Origin: Topomyia yanbarensis
Lineage: Eukaryota; Arthropoda; Insecta; Diptera; Culicidae
Direction: 5' to 3'
Length of the DNA: 64,000 nucleotides
Assembly (NCBI RefSeq): GCF_030247195.1
Contig: NC_080671.1
Span: forward strand, 209,931,945-209,995,944
Made by a program: the position numbers and the translations under genes
Notes under the pieces: generated by a model
Told to the model about the DNA's origin: nothing
Seen by the model: the letters and a program-made list of their open reading frames with translations, nothing else
The model's database searches: none
In this document: in pieces, positions 22,985 through 36,075 of the stretch
Numbering within the stretch: the first letter of the stretch is position 1
Layout of the letters: every line of letters begins with the position of its first letter

Positions 22985-23176
22985 TGCGGTTACGTTACTA
23001 GCAGGAGTAATCGGGGCTTCAATGTTATTCGGATCAAAGCTATCACTGTTCGACATTGACGACCGTGCAGTAACAGGAGAAGCGTTTGCAGATGTGACAG
23101 CTGAATTGCCATTAGCTGATGATTTATTAAGCGCATTCTTTGTAGCTTCTTTAACTTCTTGAAATTTTTCGATGAA
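22985..23176 (-). CDS. homer: homer exon: end of EVH1 domain and proline-containing linker
   Basis: This 192-bp exon, phase 0 at both ends, encodes the last EVH1 helix (FIEKFQEVKEATKNALNKSS). A Ser/Asn-rich segment and the APITPAS motif follow; the motif corresponds to the conserved SPLTP element after the EVH1 domain in vertebrate Homer. The acceptor is ATATTTCAG, and the donor GTATGT opens a 63-bp intron (22922-22984). It joins in frame to the exon at 24776-24907. Confidence 0.94.
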
Positions 23177-23780
23177 CTGAAATATTTATTTATTTAGTTG
23201 CGCACGACTATGTGTTCAGCATAAAAACGACGTAAGGAAACTTTTTCTAGAAACATTATACTGCCGTTCTACGCATAATTGTCCCATGTTACTTTTTGAA
23301 CATTTTCACTTTTTTCATCAAACAATTCTTTTTCAGGCATATTTTCAGAAAACACGCCTAAATCATACCAAAGTTTGTTCGAAGACTTCGTAAAAAATAC
23401 TAAGTCTGTTTGGCCCATTGTTGAAATTCTACGTATTAGTGTGCATACTATCAACTAACAATAAAGCAAAAAAAAAGTATATAATAAAATATAATTACGC
23501 AGCGCCTAATTAGAAAATACATTATGCTAGATTCTGGGAACTGAAAAAAATTGTTAATATAAAAAAGGGTCAGGGCTTTTTGACTGGGCGTTCGGTAACT
23601 GGGCTGCAGCCTAGTTAAAAAGCAGATAAACCTCAAAACATATACGTTAAACTTAATGTGACATTTTGGTGTCAAAAATAGCCAGGTGCAAGCGAATGTT
23701 GACAAATGAATAACAATAATATTAATTTAAATTTTATCAACCAATAAAGTGAAATATTAGCCTTTGCTTGTTAGGAATTA

Positions 23781-23857
23781 CTGCCGCTAGAAGCATAACT
23801 GTCCCATGTGCTATGGGAATCCCTATACACATGGGACAATTATGCTTCTAGCGGCAG
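23781..23857. mobile_element. 77-bp hairpin MITE with ATTA target duplication
   Basis: CTGCCGCTAGAAGCATAACT at the left pairs almost perfectly with the right half, leaving only about 15 bp as loop. ATTA flanks both sides as a direct repeat and not as a palindrome extension, so it looks like a 4-bp target duplication. A related half-site occurs at about 23261-23290. It lies in the homer intron between exons 24776 and 23176. Confidence 0.6.
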
Positions 23858-24775
23858 ATTAGATTGTCGTAAATTAGCAAGTCGCCGATTTGTTCACCTC
23901 CTCACTGAGCAAACATTGAATGGTATTTATCGATATTATTCAGTAGACTATTATTTAATCGACTTCGAAACCATAACATAAACATCCGATTATTCTTTAA
24001 CATCGAAATCGCCCTCGGCGATTTTTAGCATTTGACAGATCAGCCCAGTTAGCGAGCATTCGCTAACTGGGGTGCCGTCTTAGTTCAGTTACCGAATAGT
24101 TGCTGTACTTATTACATGGCGAACGCGTCTACTTCCAATTTTGATGTAGCCAGAAATCTCCTGAAAGGTCTTGACGTGCACTTTTGTAAACAAAAGGAAT
24201 AATAAACATCATTTGCATAGATCGTGATGGGACTGATATGCGTAGGATTTTCCGGTTCCTATCTGATTTCTCGTAAAAACTCACGTTAATTGAATTTTTT
24301 TATTAAAAACTGGACTGTTTACACCGGTAATGTTGGTTTTGAACGTAATCTCAGACAATAAAGCTTTATTTATTGCTCCAGTTCTCTGCAGATTGCTATT
24401 ATAAATTACATCTTCAATCGCATGTTTGGCAGTTGTCAGTTTTGAAACATAGGACAATTAGGCACATAACGACAGAATACTAATAACGTTTCCATTTTTG
24501 GCAGTGCGTCGGTGGTAATCATTCAAACATGGGTGTAATCATTATATTTTATCGGACATTGCATGTGTAGCACCAAGTGAAATAGAAAATTCTAAAACAC
24601 ATTTAACGAACTGCCTGATGTATGAAGCGAATTCGAATCGTTAAATTAAAACATTTTCAAGTACAGTGGCATCAAAGACTTGAATGTCCTAGGCACCATA
24701 TACATGTTCATTATTGCACCGTTTTGTTATTCATAAAAAAATACACAAGCATAACTTTAGAATTAGATATTTTAC

Positions 24776-24907
24776 CTTGCCAAGCTCCGCCTCGGAGGCG
24801 AATCCTAAACCATACACTGTATTGGCTCGCACATCACTCCATTGGCCAAATTTCTGTGATGTCTGTGTGAAGGTCATATTGGGCGTTATTGTGGAATTGA
24901 TGACAGC
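24776..24907 (-). CDS. homer: homer exon: central part of EVH1 domain
   Basis: This 132-bp exon, phase 0 at both ends, encodes [20 protein letters not shown] and then [24 protein letters not shown]. These are EVH1 residues 55-98 by alignment to vertebrate Homer1 numbering from memory. Gly89 and Phe90 of the ligand groove are present. The EVH1 domain binds PPxxF-type motifs in mGluRs, IP3 receptors and Shank. The acceptor is at 24908-24909 (AG) and the donor GTAAAAT follows base 24776. Reading frames on the plus strand over this exon are shadows. Confidence 0.96.
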
Positions 24908-25084
24908 CTACAAAAAAGAATATAGATTAAAATGTTTCGTCCTCTTCCTAACAAAATTTACAGCGATTTTTATGTGTTTCTTTAATTTTGACGCTATGTC
25001 AACACCGTGTGCGCAGCTCCAAACACTTTCTTATCATTATCATAATTCATCATACAATATTTTTCTAAATTTATTCGTACAGTG

Positions 25085-28000
25085 ACTCTCGAACCAATAA
25101 GATGACATTCTCAGTCCGTGCAGTGTACCGTGTGGTAGCGAGAAGCTGAGCTGGAACGAGTTCTGATATGCGAGAAACTTGCTTGCAGCAAATCAAATGG
25201 AGCCTGTCAGAGTAAAAGCAGTCCGCTCGGCTTTCACTCTGACATCACCCCTTTGGTTTGCAGCAATTTATGTTCGGTTTTTGAATCTCCATGATTTTCT
25301 CTGGTAATTGCAGTATTCTAATATAAGGGCAATTTTTCAAAAGGGCGTAGACGTTTCTACGTGCAATAATTTCAATTTTTTTGATCGGTTACACTATTCT
25401 ATACAGTAAAACTATCTGAGAACAAGTTACAAGAAATGAATACTTCTACACGAAAAAAATATACACTGAAAAGAATGTTGTGTCATTTTTCACAAAAACA
25501 AAACTTATAAAAATTCAAATCGCAAAAAAAAACCATTTTTTCTATTTTTTTATATATTGTCAACAAAAACTTAAGGAGAAAATAAATAATTTGAATGTAA
25601 TTTCATGATGGAGAAATTATCAGAAAAAAAGTTTTTCTAACGATAACTTTATACTTGTATAAAAATTACATACTAATTAACATACAAAACTGTAATTTTA
25701 TTACAGAATATAATTCAAAGTATCATTTGAAAAAAAATGCAAATGCATTTAACAAATATCTTCCAAAAGGCGATAGTTTTCGAGATATTTGGAATTTTGC
25801 TCCAACAAGAATAATTAATTCATGTAATTATTTCCTTTTTAAAAGTTATTCGCGTTACCCCATCATAAATTGTTAAAAGTCTCATGTTTATCGTTTTACA
25901 GACATAAAAGAAGCTTTTTCAGTGTATTTGGATCATGGAGAAGCTTTAAATAAAAAAGTTTTCCTAGCAACAACTTTTGACAAATTTTCATAATTCATAC
26001 TATTTGCAGTCAAAAGTAGAATTTTATTTTTGAATATGATTCTGAACGCCATTTTAAATCAAAACTCTTATAATAATTTTTTTCTGAAATGTAATAGTTC
26101 TCGAGATATTTTAAATTTTTTTTTTAACAACCAAATTATTTTGTTTTATTACGATCTTTTCAGAAGTTATTCCCGTTTCTCCATCAACAGCAATTACACT
26201 GAAATGAAAATATCTTTTGTATTTATTAGATTTGTCATATGAATCAGAACACAATTCTTTGTGTAGAATTTATATGAATACATATGAATGTTACACAAAG
26301 TTCATGTTAAACCTCAGTGATATCCAATAAATTTGAATCCAGCGCGGTCAATATGAATATGATTGGAAAAGCATATTCAAGTTATATGAATAGCTAATGA
26401 GCTCAACCATCTCGTGGGTGTAAGTAGTGGGTTGTAAAACGAAGACTGACAAGAAAAACGAGATGGCGGACCGAAAGCAAATGTTTTTGTTTGGTAAGGG
26501 TTTTTAACAAAATTAAAATGGTAAAGATACGTTCTAATGGATTTTTTTTTACTTCCACCAGGTAATGGTTTCGAATTACACAAGTTGATATTCTTTTCAA
26601 CAACTAACCACAGAAAAAAGACATCAATTTCAAGCTTTTAATTTGTTTAAAAAATAAAGATACATATTCAAAGGTAATTGAACTATCACCACCAAATGCG
26701 AAACTGTCGCAATTTCGTTAAGTAGGTGAGTGTTACTGAATTTAAAGGCTGGTCATATAGAAATTAAAAACGGCCAACATAGTTATGCACCGAGTTAGGA
26801 AAGGCTGGTATGGCGTAGGGTTGGGAAAACCGTGACTTATTTAAAAACCGGTAACCAAAAATAGAAAAAGGAAAACAAGTAGAATTTAAAACGCAGTCAC
26901 AAACAATTGTTTCGAAAACTGACCTGAAGCAAAGATAAAATTGTCATTTCTTTGCCTGAAGTTGCCATTTTCTCCTCATACAAATGCTTCAATATATAAT
27001 GAAAATTGTGTTCAACAGAAATTTGAGCCAAGTTCCAGCGCATCACAATCGTTTTAGATTTGCTATAGGTCTATCCCGGTTTAATTTGTTAATGGTATTC
27101 AAATCCATTGGAGCAGTCATACTCAATATATATGAAACCTATCGTGTATTTGCTTTCTTTTCCAACTGAGCATGAGCATGACGATCGTAAAAGCCTTCGT
27201 GATTGACCAGAACAAGCGAATGAACGAGAATCAACGGATGGAGCCTGGGAGTAGCTATCCATCCTCTATGTGCACGTTTCGAAAGTTCTATACGCCACGT
27301 CTTTACAGTAATCTGGTAAGGAAATTAATGTTATTATAACAAACGTGGTTATGGAGATTCTGTATATCTCTGCATCTCTACGTTTACTACGGGAAGGAGC
27401 TAGTGAGGTGGAGTAAATAGTTACAAATCTGACTCGGAGAAGAATTAGCGCGTGTTTTTTACTCTGGGCAGCTGGCTGCCGAGAATTTCAAATCAATTCT
27501 GAAATTCTGAGATAGTTAAAATGCAACTTCAATCACGGATAACCGATGACCGGGAGTATAACTTAAATATGAAGTAAAAGAAACTGATTTACTAATTTAA
27601 TATGGCAATGTGCCAAAATAGAAAATGCCATAAATGGAGAAATGATTCTAGTTTTTGTTGCCTCTTACGAAAACGTTTTTTGCTTCCTTTTACAATTTCT
27701 TTTAAACTTAACCCGTTGCAGTAACGCTACTAGATTGACATTTTATAAACAATATTTAATGTGACGACTTTGCGTAATTAAAACTGTAGAATTTGTTTGT
27801 TCTGTCCCATCCCAGGAACCTAGGACCAAAGGAGTGACATTAACCCTCTTAGCAAAGTCACTCCCAACGATTTATCAAACCCCATCAAATTGAAACGGTT
27901 GTGTACGGTTGTCCACGTTTCTTCCTTATTCAAGGTTCAAAATAATCCGCTGATTAAATTATTCATTGTATGAATAATTTGATTGCCGTATAATTTTGAA

Positions 28001-28535
28001 TCATCTTTATTTTGTACGCTGCACAGTTGGCCTGGCCGCTTTAATGCTTGTGTCATATTCAATATGTGCCACAAACATTAATAATGACAAGAAAAATTGT
28101 GGACGAACGTCTGCAATTTTCCAGGATCCCTACATGTATTGGCTGTGTATGTGTAGACTAGACTAGACTAGACTAGACTTAAAACTGTAGAATTTATTTG
28201 TCTTTATTAACAGTTTTATTATAGTTTTGAGCCGTATATAGATTAGAACAGTAAAGTAAAAAAATTAAACACAAGTATATTCAGCTACAACGCGTTGATC
28301 ACGTAAAGGACACATCGAAATGTGTACGCTTCCAATAGTCCGATTATAGTGATGGTTCGTCGCTTCAACGAGTTTGTCGAGCACTTAGACTTCGATACCA
28401 ATTCATCACAATTCCGTCACCGTTTGCTGTTAAGTTAATTATTTTTAGTTTAGTTAATTAATACTTATTATTGAACACAAATTTTTAAATACAAATGTAA
28501 TTTCCTTCTGCTGAAAAGGTAACACACTGCATATT
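25085..28535. other. AT-rich intronic sequence without genes
   Basis: I see no coding region. Two diverged direct copies of a ~220-bp AT-rich block occur at about 25660-25880 and 25982-26200, sharing TTCTCGAGATATT-type words. A (TAGAC)n run lies at 28156-28180. The word CATATGAAT recurs at 26235-26390. Confidence 0.45.
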
Positions 28536-28800
28536 GGTCCTAAAGAGCAAAAAAGGGGTTTTTTTGATTGCGTCAAAACTGTTGACTTTAGCAATGTGGT
28601 GTCTTTGAGAAAGTTTCTTGGAGTAGAACTCCCCTTCTTTTTGTTTTATCGGATTTATGATTAATCCCCCTAATAGTGAGTTACGAAATTTATTTCATAC
28701 AATAATTCAGATAGACAAATACTTCAGCAAAGTTGTAGAGAAACTAGTTGCAAACATTTTACCTGAAGACTTTAACTCTCTATTTTTTCATGAAAAACAT
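28536..28800 (+). repeat. Solo arm of the foldback family seen at 19927-20639
   Basis: It matches 19890-20140 in the same orientation, including AAAGAGCAAAAAAGGG, GGAGTAGAACTCCCCTTCTT and TAGTGAGTTACGAAATTTAT, with small deletions. It is followed by unrelated sequence with short open frames that I do not regard as genes. Confidence 0.7.
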
Positions 28801-29990
28801 GCAAATGGTTCAACATTTGTTCAGAAGCACGTCCTAGTTCTAATGATAATTTTAAAGACATTTAATTTCCAACGACATTTTGACCATGACTATCGGTGGA
28901 GAAATAACGGAGTAATTCGACTTTGCCTAAATTAGGAATTGCTCCCACGACTCTTAAGGGGTTTATGTGGCACTGCTACTATGATCAGCATCGCACCACA
29001 GCGGTTATTTCGAAAGAGAATTCTCCGCCTTAAGGGCTCATGCACGACAATTTCCAATTTGGGAACAATTGAATACCTTTGCCATTCCCCAATCGATTTT
29101 AATGATCAAAATGTCGTTGGACACGGAATTAAATGTTTTTTCGAAGTATCATTAGAACTAGACCGTGGCTCTGGGAAAATGTTGAACCATTTGCATGTTT
29201 TTCAAGAAAAAAACTCAAAAATTTGGCAATTTTAATATTGTTGTCCAAAAATGGCGCAGTATTTCTTACAAAACAGCATCATATGGCTACCTTTGGAAAG
29301 GTATATTTTTCTTCTAACTAGAAATGTTGATAAATCGCAAATCGGCTGAAAACTGACAGCGCAATTAATTTATTGCAGAAAGTCCCAAAAATGGTTTAAT
29401 TTTGCTATAATTCAAGATTTTCTATACCCCATCTTTACAACAATTTTTTAAAATGCATTTAAAGTGCTTTACAACCTGTACTAGGTCTCTTGAAAAGTTC
29501 AAAATTGCTGTAGCACCGTGTAATAAATTGAAGATTTTCCTTCCTAATTGAGAAATGTTGCCACATCTACTATAATGTATTGTAATGTACTGAGAACGAG
29601 AGCTTGAAAAAATTGACATCCCTGCGTGAACTTAAAAGAAAACAAAATTCAATTGATGCTCGCCACGATGAATGAAATGTATGTTTTGTTCCCCTTGTAA
29701 TTCATTCTCCCGACATAGCGCATTCAGGTTCGGGCATGTTCGGTTTTAGAAGCAAATTGAATTTTGTTTCTATGCCAGCTCTGAGAGGGATTATTGAGCA
29801 AAAGTGCACCAGATATAGATTCCGCAGTTCACTTATGCTAGAAAATGATAAAACGGTACTACTGGCGATAATCCTAATTTAGTGTTCTGTATCTACTTTT
29901 TGAATTTTGAAGACGAGTAGTCTGAAAAAGCTTTAGAGCCTCAAAAAAATTGAAAAAAAATTCCTTCAATCAAAAGTTCCATTTCACCAC

Positions 29991-32900
29991 TGCACAGTGG
30001 TCCAGATCGCTAATTTAGGAGGAATTTTTACTTTCTGACAAACCTGTATAATTTAGCCGTATCATGTCTTAGGATGAATTTGTGTACATCAGAAGATGCT
30101 TCTTTTTATTGGAATAGTTATTGGGGTGGTTCTAATTTATCTAAAACACGAAAATAAACTTTTTACTGATGAAAGAAAGAGCTCCACAGTCTTCCACAAA
30201 GTTGTAAAGTAACTTATTTTGAATAAATTTGTTGAATATATTAATATTAGGGTGTTCCTGAAAAAAAACGTTTTTTTAGTATAACTTTCGTATCTTTCAC
30301 TTTTTGTTAACACAACCTTTGAACAGCTTATTGAAAACTTCAAGCTGAGTATTTTTCTCCAAGACACCGAAGGTCTAACTTTTTTCTTTAAAAAGTTATG
30401 GACCCTTTTCGTTAAAAAATTGCCTATTTCAAGGCTCAATATCGCTGATGCGAGCACCTAAAATTGAATACTGTTTCAACCACATGAAAGACCATACTTT
30501 TTAGTATATTTGAGCAAAAATTGGCGAATACGTTATTTTTTTAAAATTTGCAATTTAGATTTAAAGTTTTTAGTTTTGCAGGTTCAACGCATTTACACAC
30601 ATATCGTTGTATTATGAAAAAAGCCACTTTCAAATGTCATTCTCTCATCGCAGCAAGCTTTGCATAAGTGAAACGACTGTCAAAAAAAGGCTTCTGATTT
30701 TATTCGTTTTAAATAAAACTAGTAAATATGGATATTAGTCGAAGAGAGTTGGCGAATTTGCTTATCACTGGTAAAAAGACAGATGAACTGCTTAAGTTCA
30801 TTACAAGTAGTAATCCAAATGTAAAATTGAGACTTGTTAATGTTCGAAAGAAATTTTATATTTTGTTAAAACAACCTTTGAACAACTTTTAGAAAACTTC
30901 AATCCACGTTTTTTCATAACTCTGAAAGTAACTTTATTCTTTCAAAAGTTATGGAAACTTTTCGTTCATAAATAGCCCTTTTTCAAATGTCATTATCTCT
31001 GATTGGGGCAAATAAAAGTAAGTTCGGATTGAACCATAGAAAAGAACTTACTTTTAAGTATATTTGAGCGAAAATCGGAAAATATTATTTTTTTAAACAT
31101 GTGATTTTAAATTTATTAACAAAAGTTTTAAATTTTGTCGCATAACGACATAAAAGAAATTGCCTAAAGCCTTTGTATTTCCTTGTCTGTTTTGCTTACA
31201 TACCAACAATACAGAATGTGTTCATTAAAAATAATTTGGCTATAAAAACAATTTATGATTTATATAAGGAGAATTTAGTCCATGCCAGTTAATTCAAAAG
31301 TAGATGCATTGCATTTTCAGGTATATCCAGCGGTGCTCGATGAATTCGACGTTTACATTTAAGACAAGTTATAGGATCTGATGAAACAATCTGAATGGTT
31401 TGCTTTCATAAAATCTTCTCTTCCACGCAGTTCCGATACTGTTTCTGGTAAACAATCAACATATGACATCGCAAGTGATGGCGCTCCGTCCTTCGAGCAT
31501 CTTAACTAAGGTCCATGTTTCATTTTTCGACAAGGAGTTCATCTTCTGAATGGCTTGCTTCCATAAAATCTTCTCTTTCACGCAGTTCCGAAACTGTTTG
31601 TGGTAAACAATCAACATATGACATCGCATTTAACGCAAAACTGGCATCGAGGGCTGCCCCAAAGGGAAGTAGAGCGTGTTCGGATAAGAATAAGAAGAGT
31701 GGCAGATTTGACAAACGCAAAACAGATTCAAGATAATCTGCATAAGGTGTATGCTTGTGTGTACAATAATATTATTGGTGGCTGAAAGAACTAGTTTCTA
31801 TATTAAAAACATTGTTTTAATTAATTTCGTTTTTAATAACCTCTTTTTTGGGAAGCGAAGCAGTATTTACGCAATGTAGATGTTGTCAATTGTAAAACCA
31901 AAACTCTCGCTTTACGTATGCCTATACCTTATCTGGTATCATCTTGGGTTTTCACATCATTTGCAGTTAGACAAGGTCAATATTTGACAAGACCATAATT
32001 TGATGTTGGAACGGTCTATCCCTGAGAATGATCATAGGAAGGGCAATCCCTCGACCGGCATAGTTACGCCAAAGATACACGATTGCTTTATGTACGCCTG
32101 TATGGCTGGTACGTTCTCTCACCAACCGTGCATAAACTCCTGGTCCATGGAGGAAGCATTATTCAACATAACATACTGCCAGTAGGTATGTGCAGTGAAG
32201 AAGTTCAAGAAACCAGGAATAAAAGTATTCGCTGATTCCGAGAATTCCACGCACGCAAATTCGACCGACTCGTCAATCTTGATGACGTTTTCAAGAGACT
32301 TCTTGTTTCATCAGATCCTATAATTTGCCTTAAATGTAAACGTCGAATTCATCGAGCACCGCTGGATATACCTGAAAATGCAATGCATCTACTTTTGAAT
32401 TAATTGGCATTGAATAGATTCTCCTTATATAAATCATAAATTGTTTTTATAGCCAAATTATTTTTAATTAGCACATTCTGTATTGTTGATATGTAAGCAA
32501 AACAGAAAAGGAAATACAAAGGCTTTAGGCAATTTCTTTTATGTCGCTATGCGACAAAATTTAAAACTTTGGTTAATAAATTTAAAATCACATGTTTAAA
32601 AAAATAATATTTTCCAATTTTTGCTTAAATATACTTAAAAGTAAGTTCTTTTCTATGGTTCAATCCGAACTTACTTTTATTTGCCCCAATCAGAGATAAT
32701 GACATTTGAAAAAGGGCTATTTATGAACGAAAAGTTTTCCATAATTTAAAGAATAAAGTTAGACTTTTAGAGTTATGAAAAAACGTGGATTGAAGTTTTC
32801 TAAAAGTTGTTCAAAGGTTGTTTTAACAAAAAATATAAAATTTCTTTCGAACATTAACAAGTCTCAATTTTACATTTGGATTACTACTTGTAATGAACCT

Positions 32901-33719
32901 AAGCAGTTCATCTGTCTTTTTACCAGTGATAAGCAAATTCGCCAACTCTCTTCGACTAATATCCATATTTACTAGTTTTATTTAAAACGAATAAAATCAG
33001 AAACCTTTTTTTGACAGTCATTTCACTTATGCAAAGCTTGCTGCGATGAGAGAATGACATTTGAAAGTGCGTTAATGCGTTGAACCAGCAAAACTACAAA
33101 CTTTAAATCTAAATTGCAAATTTTAAAAAAATAACGTATTCGCCAATTTTTGCTCAAATATACTAAAAAGTATGGTCTTTCATGTGGTTGAAACAGTATT
33201 CAATTTTAGGTGCCCGCATCAGCGATATTGAGCCTTGAATTAGGCTATTTTTTAACGAAAAGTGTCCATAACTTTTTAAAGAAAAAAGTTAGACCTTCGG
33301 TGTCTTGGAGAAAAATACTCGGCTTGACGTTTTCAATAAGCTGTTCAAAGGTTGTGTTAACAAAAAGTAAAAGATACGAAAGTTATACTAAAAAACGTTT
33401 TTTCGGGAACACCCTAATCTTTTTTTTTAATTTCTTGTATAACAAAAACTAAAAGAGATAGAGCTTTAATATATTCAACAAATTTATTCAAAATAAGTTA
33501 CTTTACAACTTTGTGGAAGACTGTGGAGTTCTATCTTTCATCAGTAAAAAGTTTATTTTCGTATTTTAGATAAATTAGAACCACCCTAATAACTATTCCA
33601 ATAAAAAGAAGCATCTTCTGATGTACACAAATTCATCCTAAGACATGATACGGCTAAATTATACAGGTTTGTCAGAAAGTAAAAATTCCTCCTAAATTAG
33701 CGATCTGGACCACTGTGCA
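29991..33719. repeat. 3.7-kb palindrome with ~1.4-kb arms (foldback element)
   Basis: 29991-31387 and 32305-33719 are imperfect reverse complements over nearly their whole length. Matching pairs include TCCAGATCGCTAATTTAGG with its complement at the far end, and TCGACGTTTACATTTAAG at the inner end. The 917-bp spacer holds an 83-bp direct repeat at 31391-31473 and 31546-31628. The outer borders carry the CACAGTGGTCC word seen at 19887 and 22430. I read it as a foldback transposon, or two elements inserted head to head. It sits in the big homer intron. Confidence 0.85.
32188..32403 (+). pseudogene. Short coding remnant with a CxxC motif in the palindrome
   Basis: A frame starting ATG 32188 reads MCSEEVQETRNKSIR, has one in-frame TGA, and continues FREFHARKFDRLVNLDD, then LLVSSDPIICLKCKRR to a stop at 32401-32403. 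The SSDP..CxxC tail resembles the C-terminus of uncharacterised transposon-derived proteins I have seen in arthropods, but I cannot name the family. The same tail is partly present, inverted, in the left arm near 31280-31390. It is likely a remnant of the element that formed the palindrome. Confidence 0.35.
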
Positions 33720-34257
33720 CTGGTACCAATGGTATACAAATATGTTCTGAATTAAAAACTATTAAATGTTTAATCTTTTATTTAGATTATAGTTGTTTCA
33801 CTACAGTCTAAGAATGACTGCATTATTTTAATTAAGAATAATAAGACGATCGGTATACTATGAACACCATAATTTTGGAGCACATCCGAAAACAATCAGT
33901 CCAGATTCATATAAGAATTAAGTAGAAAAAGCTCTCCATCTAAATAACTAACATTTCTTATAGATTTAATAAACCATTATATGATTTAATCCGTTGAATA
34001 TTCCTTATACATTTATCAAAGTGTCATATACATTTCATTGGACCACCCAATGTTTTTAATATGATAATTATCAGATAGTTATTATATGGTGCGCTGATAG
34101 ATTTGGGTCTGACATTGGAATTTAAATGTTATATGAAAACCTGATAGAATTGAATTTGTGAGGAATGCAACATTCAACATGATATCCATATAAGTTTGAT
34201 ATACTTTTGAAAGTCTAATGTCATTGGAAATTCCAATAGTGCTGATTTATATGAATA

Positions 34258-36075
34258 TCATATAATATGGATGTAGCGATTCCGCTCAGTGTAGTTTTTC
34301 GTAAGGCCCATAACATTTCCTTGAAGTTCAGTGTGCGGTCCAGTGTAATACCGACAATTCTCAGTCGGTTTGTGTATGGTATGGCCTCGCACGATGAAAA
34401 GAATATCGTCCACGTACAATAGTATTTCTATTCCGTTCGGTACAACTCTAAAGATTGGCTGCATTGCGACAAGGAACAGCGTTACTGAAAAACGGAGCCT
34501 TGCGGTACTCCATTTTCCAGGCGATGGGTGCATGACAATTTTCCTCCTACCGATACTTGAAACATCCGCTTAGTTAGAAAGCTTTGCAGCATTCTCATCA
34601 TTCGGCCACGTATCCGCCATCTTTTCAATGTTAGCAGAATCCCATCTCGTGTCGTACGCTTTTGAGAGGCCCAAGGTAGCTATTAGACTATGTTCGTCTA
34701 CTGATGGAAGCGATCTTTCCAGTTCAGCAAAATACGTATCCGTACCATATCCGGAACGAAAAGCGTGTTGTTGTTTATCAAGTCACCTACTTGATTCATG
34801 ATGATCATTGATCCGGTATCATTACAGTTCGGTTTCGGGATAGGCACGACAACAGCATTTCGCCACCAATTGGCCGTTTAGCCAAATTTTGTTTAGTAGT
34901 TCGAGTAGGATCAATTTAACAGATAACGGAAGTCGTTGAAGCATCGGATATCCTATCATATCGGGACCTGTAGATACCACTCCTCCCTTTATCGAGCGCC
35001 CATAAGAGCTCGTCGATGGTAATGTCGTTGTTGTAGACGTCGTTGGAGTTGGGTGAGAATTCCATGCGCTGTCGTTCGGCCTTCTGCTTCTTCTTTTGAA
35101 AAAGTGGTGGGTAGCTGGATGTCAGTTTTTCAGAGCAGAATAAGATATCGATGGCTGACGTGTTGCCTCAGACCGGATCGAGACGAGTGGGTGAACCATT
35201 GTTTAGAATAACAAGTTTTCTAGTCAGAGTGGTCTCTGCGATGAACCGACCGAGCGCGTTAGTTGACTGTGACCCCACGCTAAGTGGTGCGCATTGAAAT
35301 CGCCTAGGAATATCATTAGTCCGTCCAGCTCTTCAGAGGTCGTGCATTGTTGGGCACTTGGGGAGACGTATATACGCACAACCGTTGCCAGGATCGGTTT
35401 GTGAATTCGTACAGCGATAAGGTGCAAACTGGTGGTAATTTGCACTCGTTCACATGGTATCCCCTCTCGTATTGCTTGTCCAACGCCGTGTTGCCAGTAA
35501 TGATCGCTTTTGGACTCCAAGAGCAAACTGTATTTTCTGCCCAAGAAGTCCAGTGCTACAACTGCTTTGTTGGCTTTAGTCTCTTGGAGCACAACTATGC
35601 ACGGATTATGTTTCGCAACCAGCTGCTTTAATTCTTCGATATTCGCTCGCAGTCCACGCAGATTCCATTGCAGCGCGAAACAGGAGGAGTCGCTTGAAAC
35701 AGATGCCGATTCTATTGACTTGTTACGTGTTGGTGCTCTTTGACTCGATGATGGTTCACCGGCGAGAAGTCGGGAGGAGTGTTGCAAAGACTGTCTATCT
35801 GAGAGATAGGGACAGTCCTTTTCTCCCCGATCAGTCCCTTCTGTGATTGGAAGTGGGGAAGCTACTTTCATCTCTTCTTCCTCAAACCGGGATGGTGCAG
35901 CCGTCGCATCTGGAACGAAGAATAATTCCGCAGTACTTTCCATTATCGGATGTTGGAGAATAGGACTAACCTGTGGGATGTCTTGCCCCACAGTACCAGC
36001 CACTGTCGAGACTACTACACTACTATCGTTGGAACTACCGACAATGACCGGCACTGGGGAAAGGCTTTGTGTAGT
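34258..36075 (-). pseudogene. ORF2 remnant (endonuclease and partial RT) of the I-like element
   Basis: The minus-strand frame from about 36075 to 35224 contains LQWNLRGLRANIEELKQLV, VLQETKANK and FLGDFNAHHLAWGH, that is the AP-endonuclease metal and phosphate residues. Below 35224 the frame is broken. Fragments keep GPDMIGYPMLQRLP and, at about 34420-34370, a VDD catalytic motif (LLYVDDILFIV). Sequence resembling RT stops near 34262, so the gene is 3'-truncated as well as frameshifted. The first ~90 residues hold a repeat of the motif SPVPV-x-VGSS..VVVST seen also at 37247-37740. Confidence 0.75.

Noticed and set aside
22694..23056. A single 120-codon minus-strand gene covering two homer exons
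   Set aside because: It reads through a 63-bp intron with good GT and AG signals. The extra residues are a hydrophobic run absent from Homer proteins, so it is two exons and an intron.
23269..23454. Minus-strand frame with FTKSSNK and LGVFSE words that vaguely resemble EVH1
   Set aside because: The true EVH1 exon is at 24776-24907 with exact family sequence and splice sites. This frame has no matching splice context, so the resemblance is chance.
24622..25085. Plus-strand frames of 82 and 123 codons
   Set aside because: They overlap the homer exon on the opposite strand and show no domain.
26230..34260. Recurring CATATGAAT words as a possible regulatory array
   Set aside because: They are expected at this frequency in very AT-rich sequence and are not regularly spaced.
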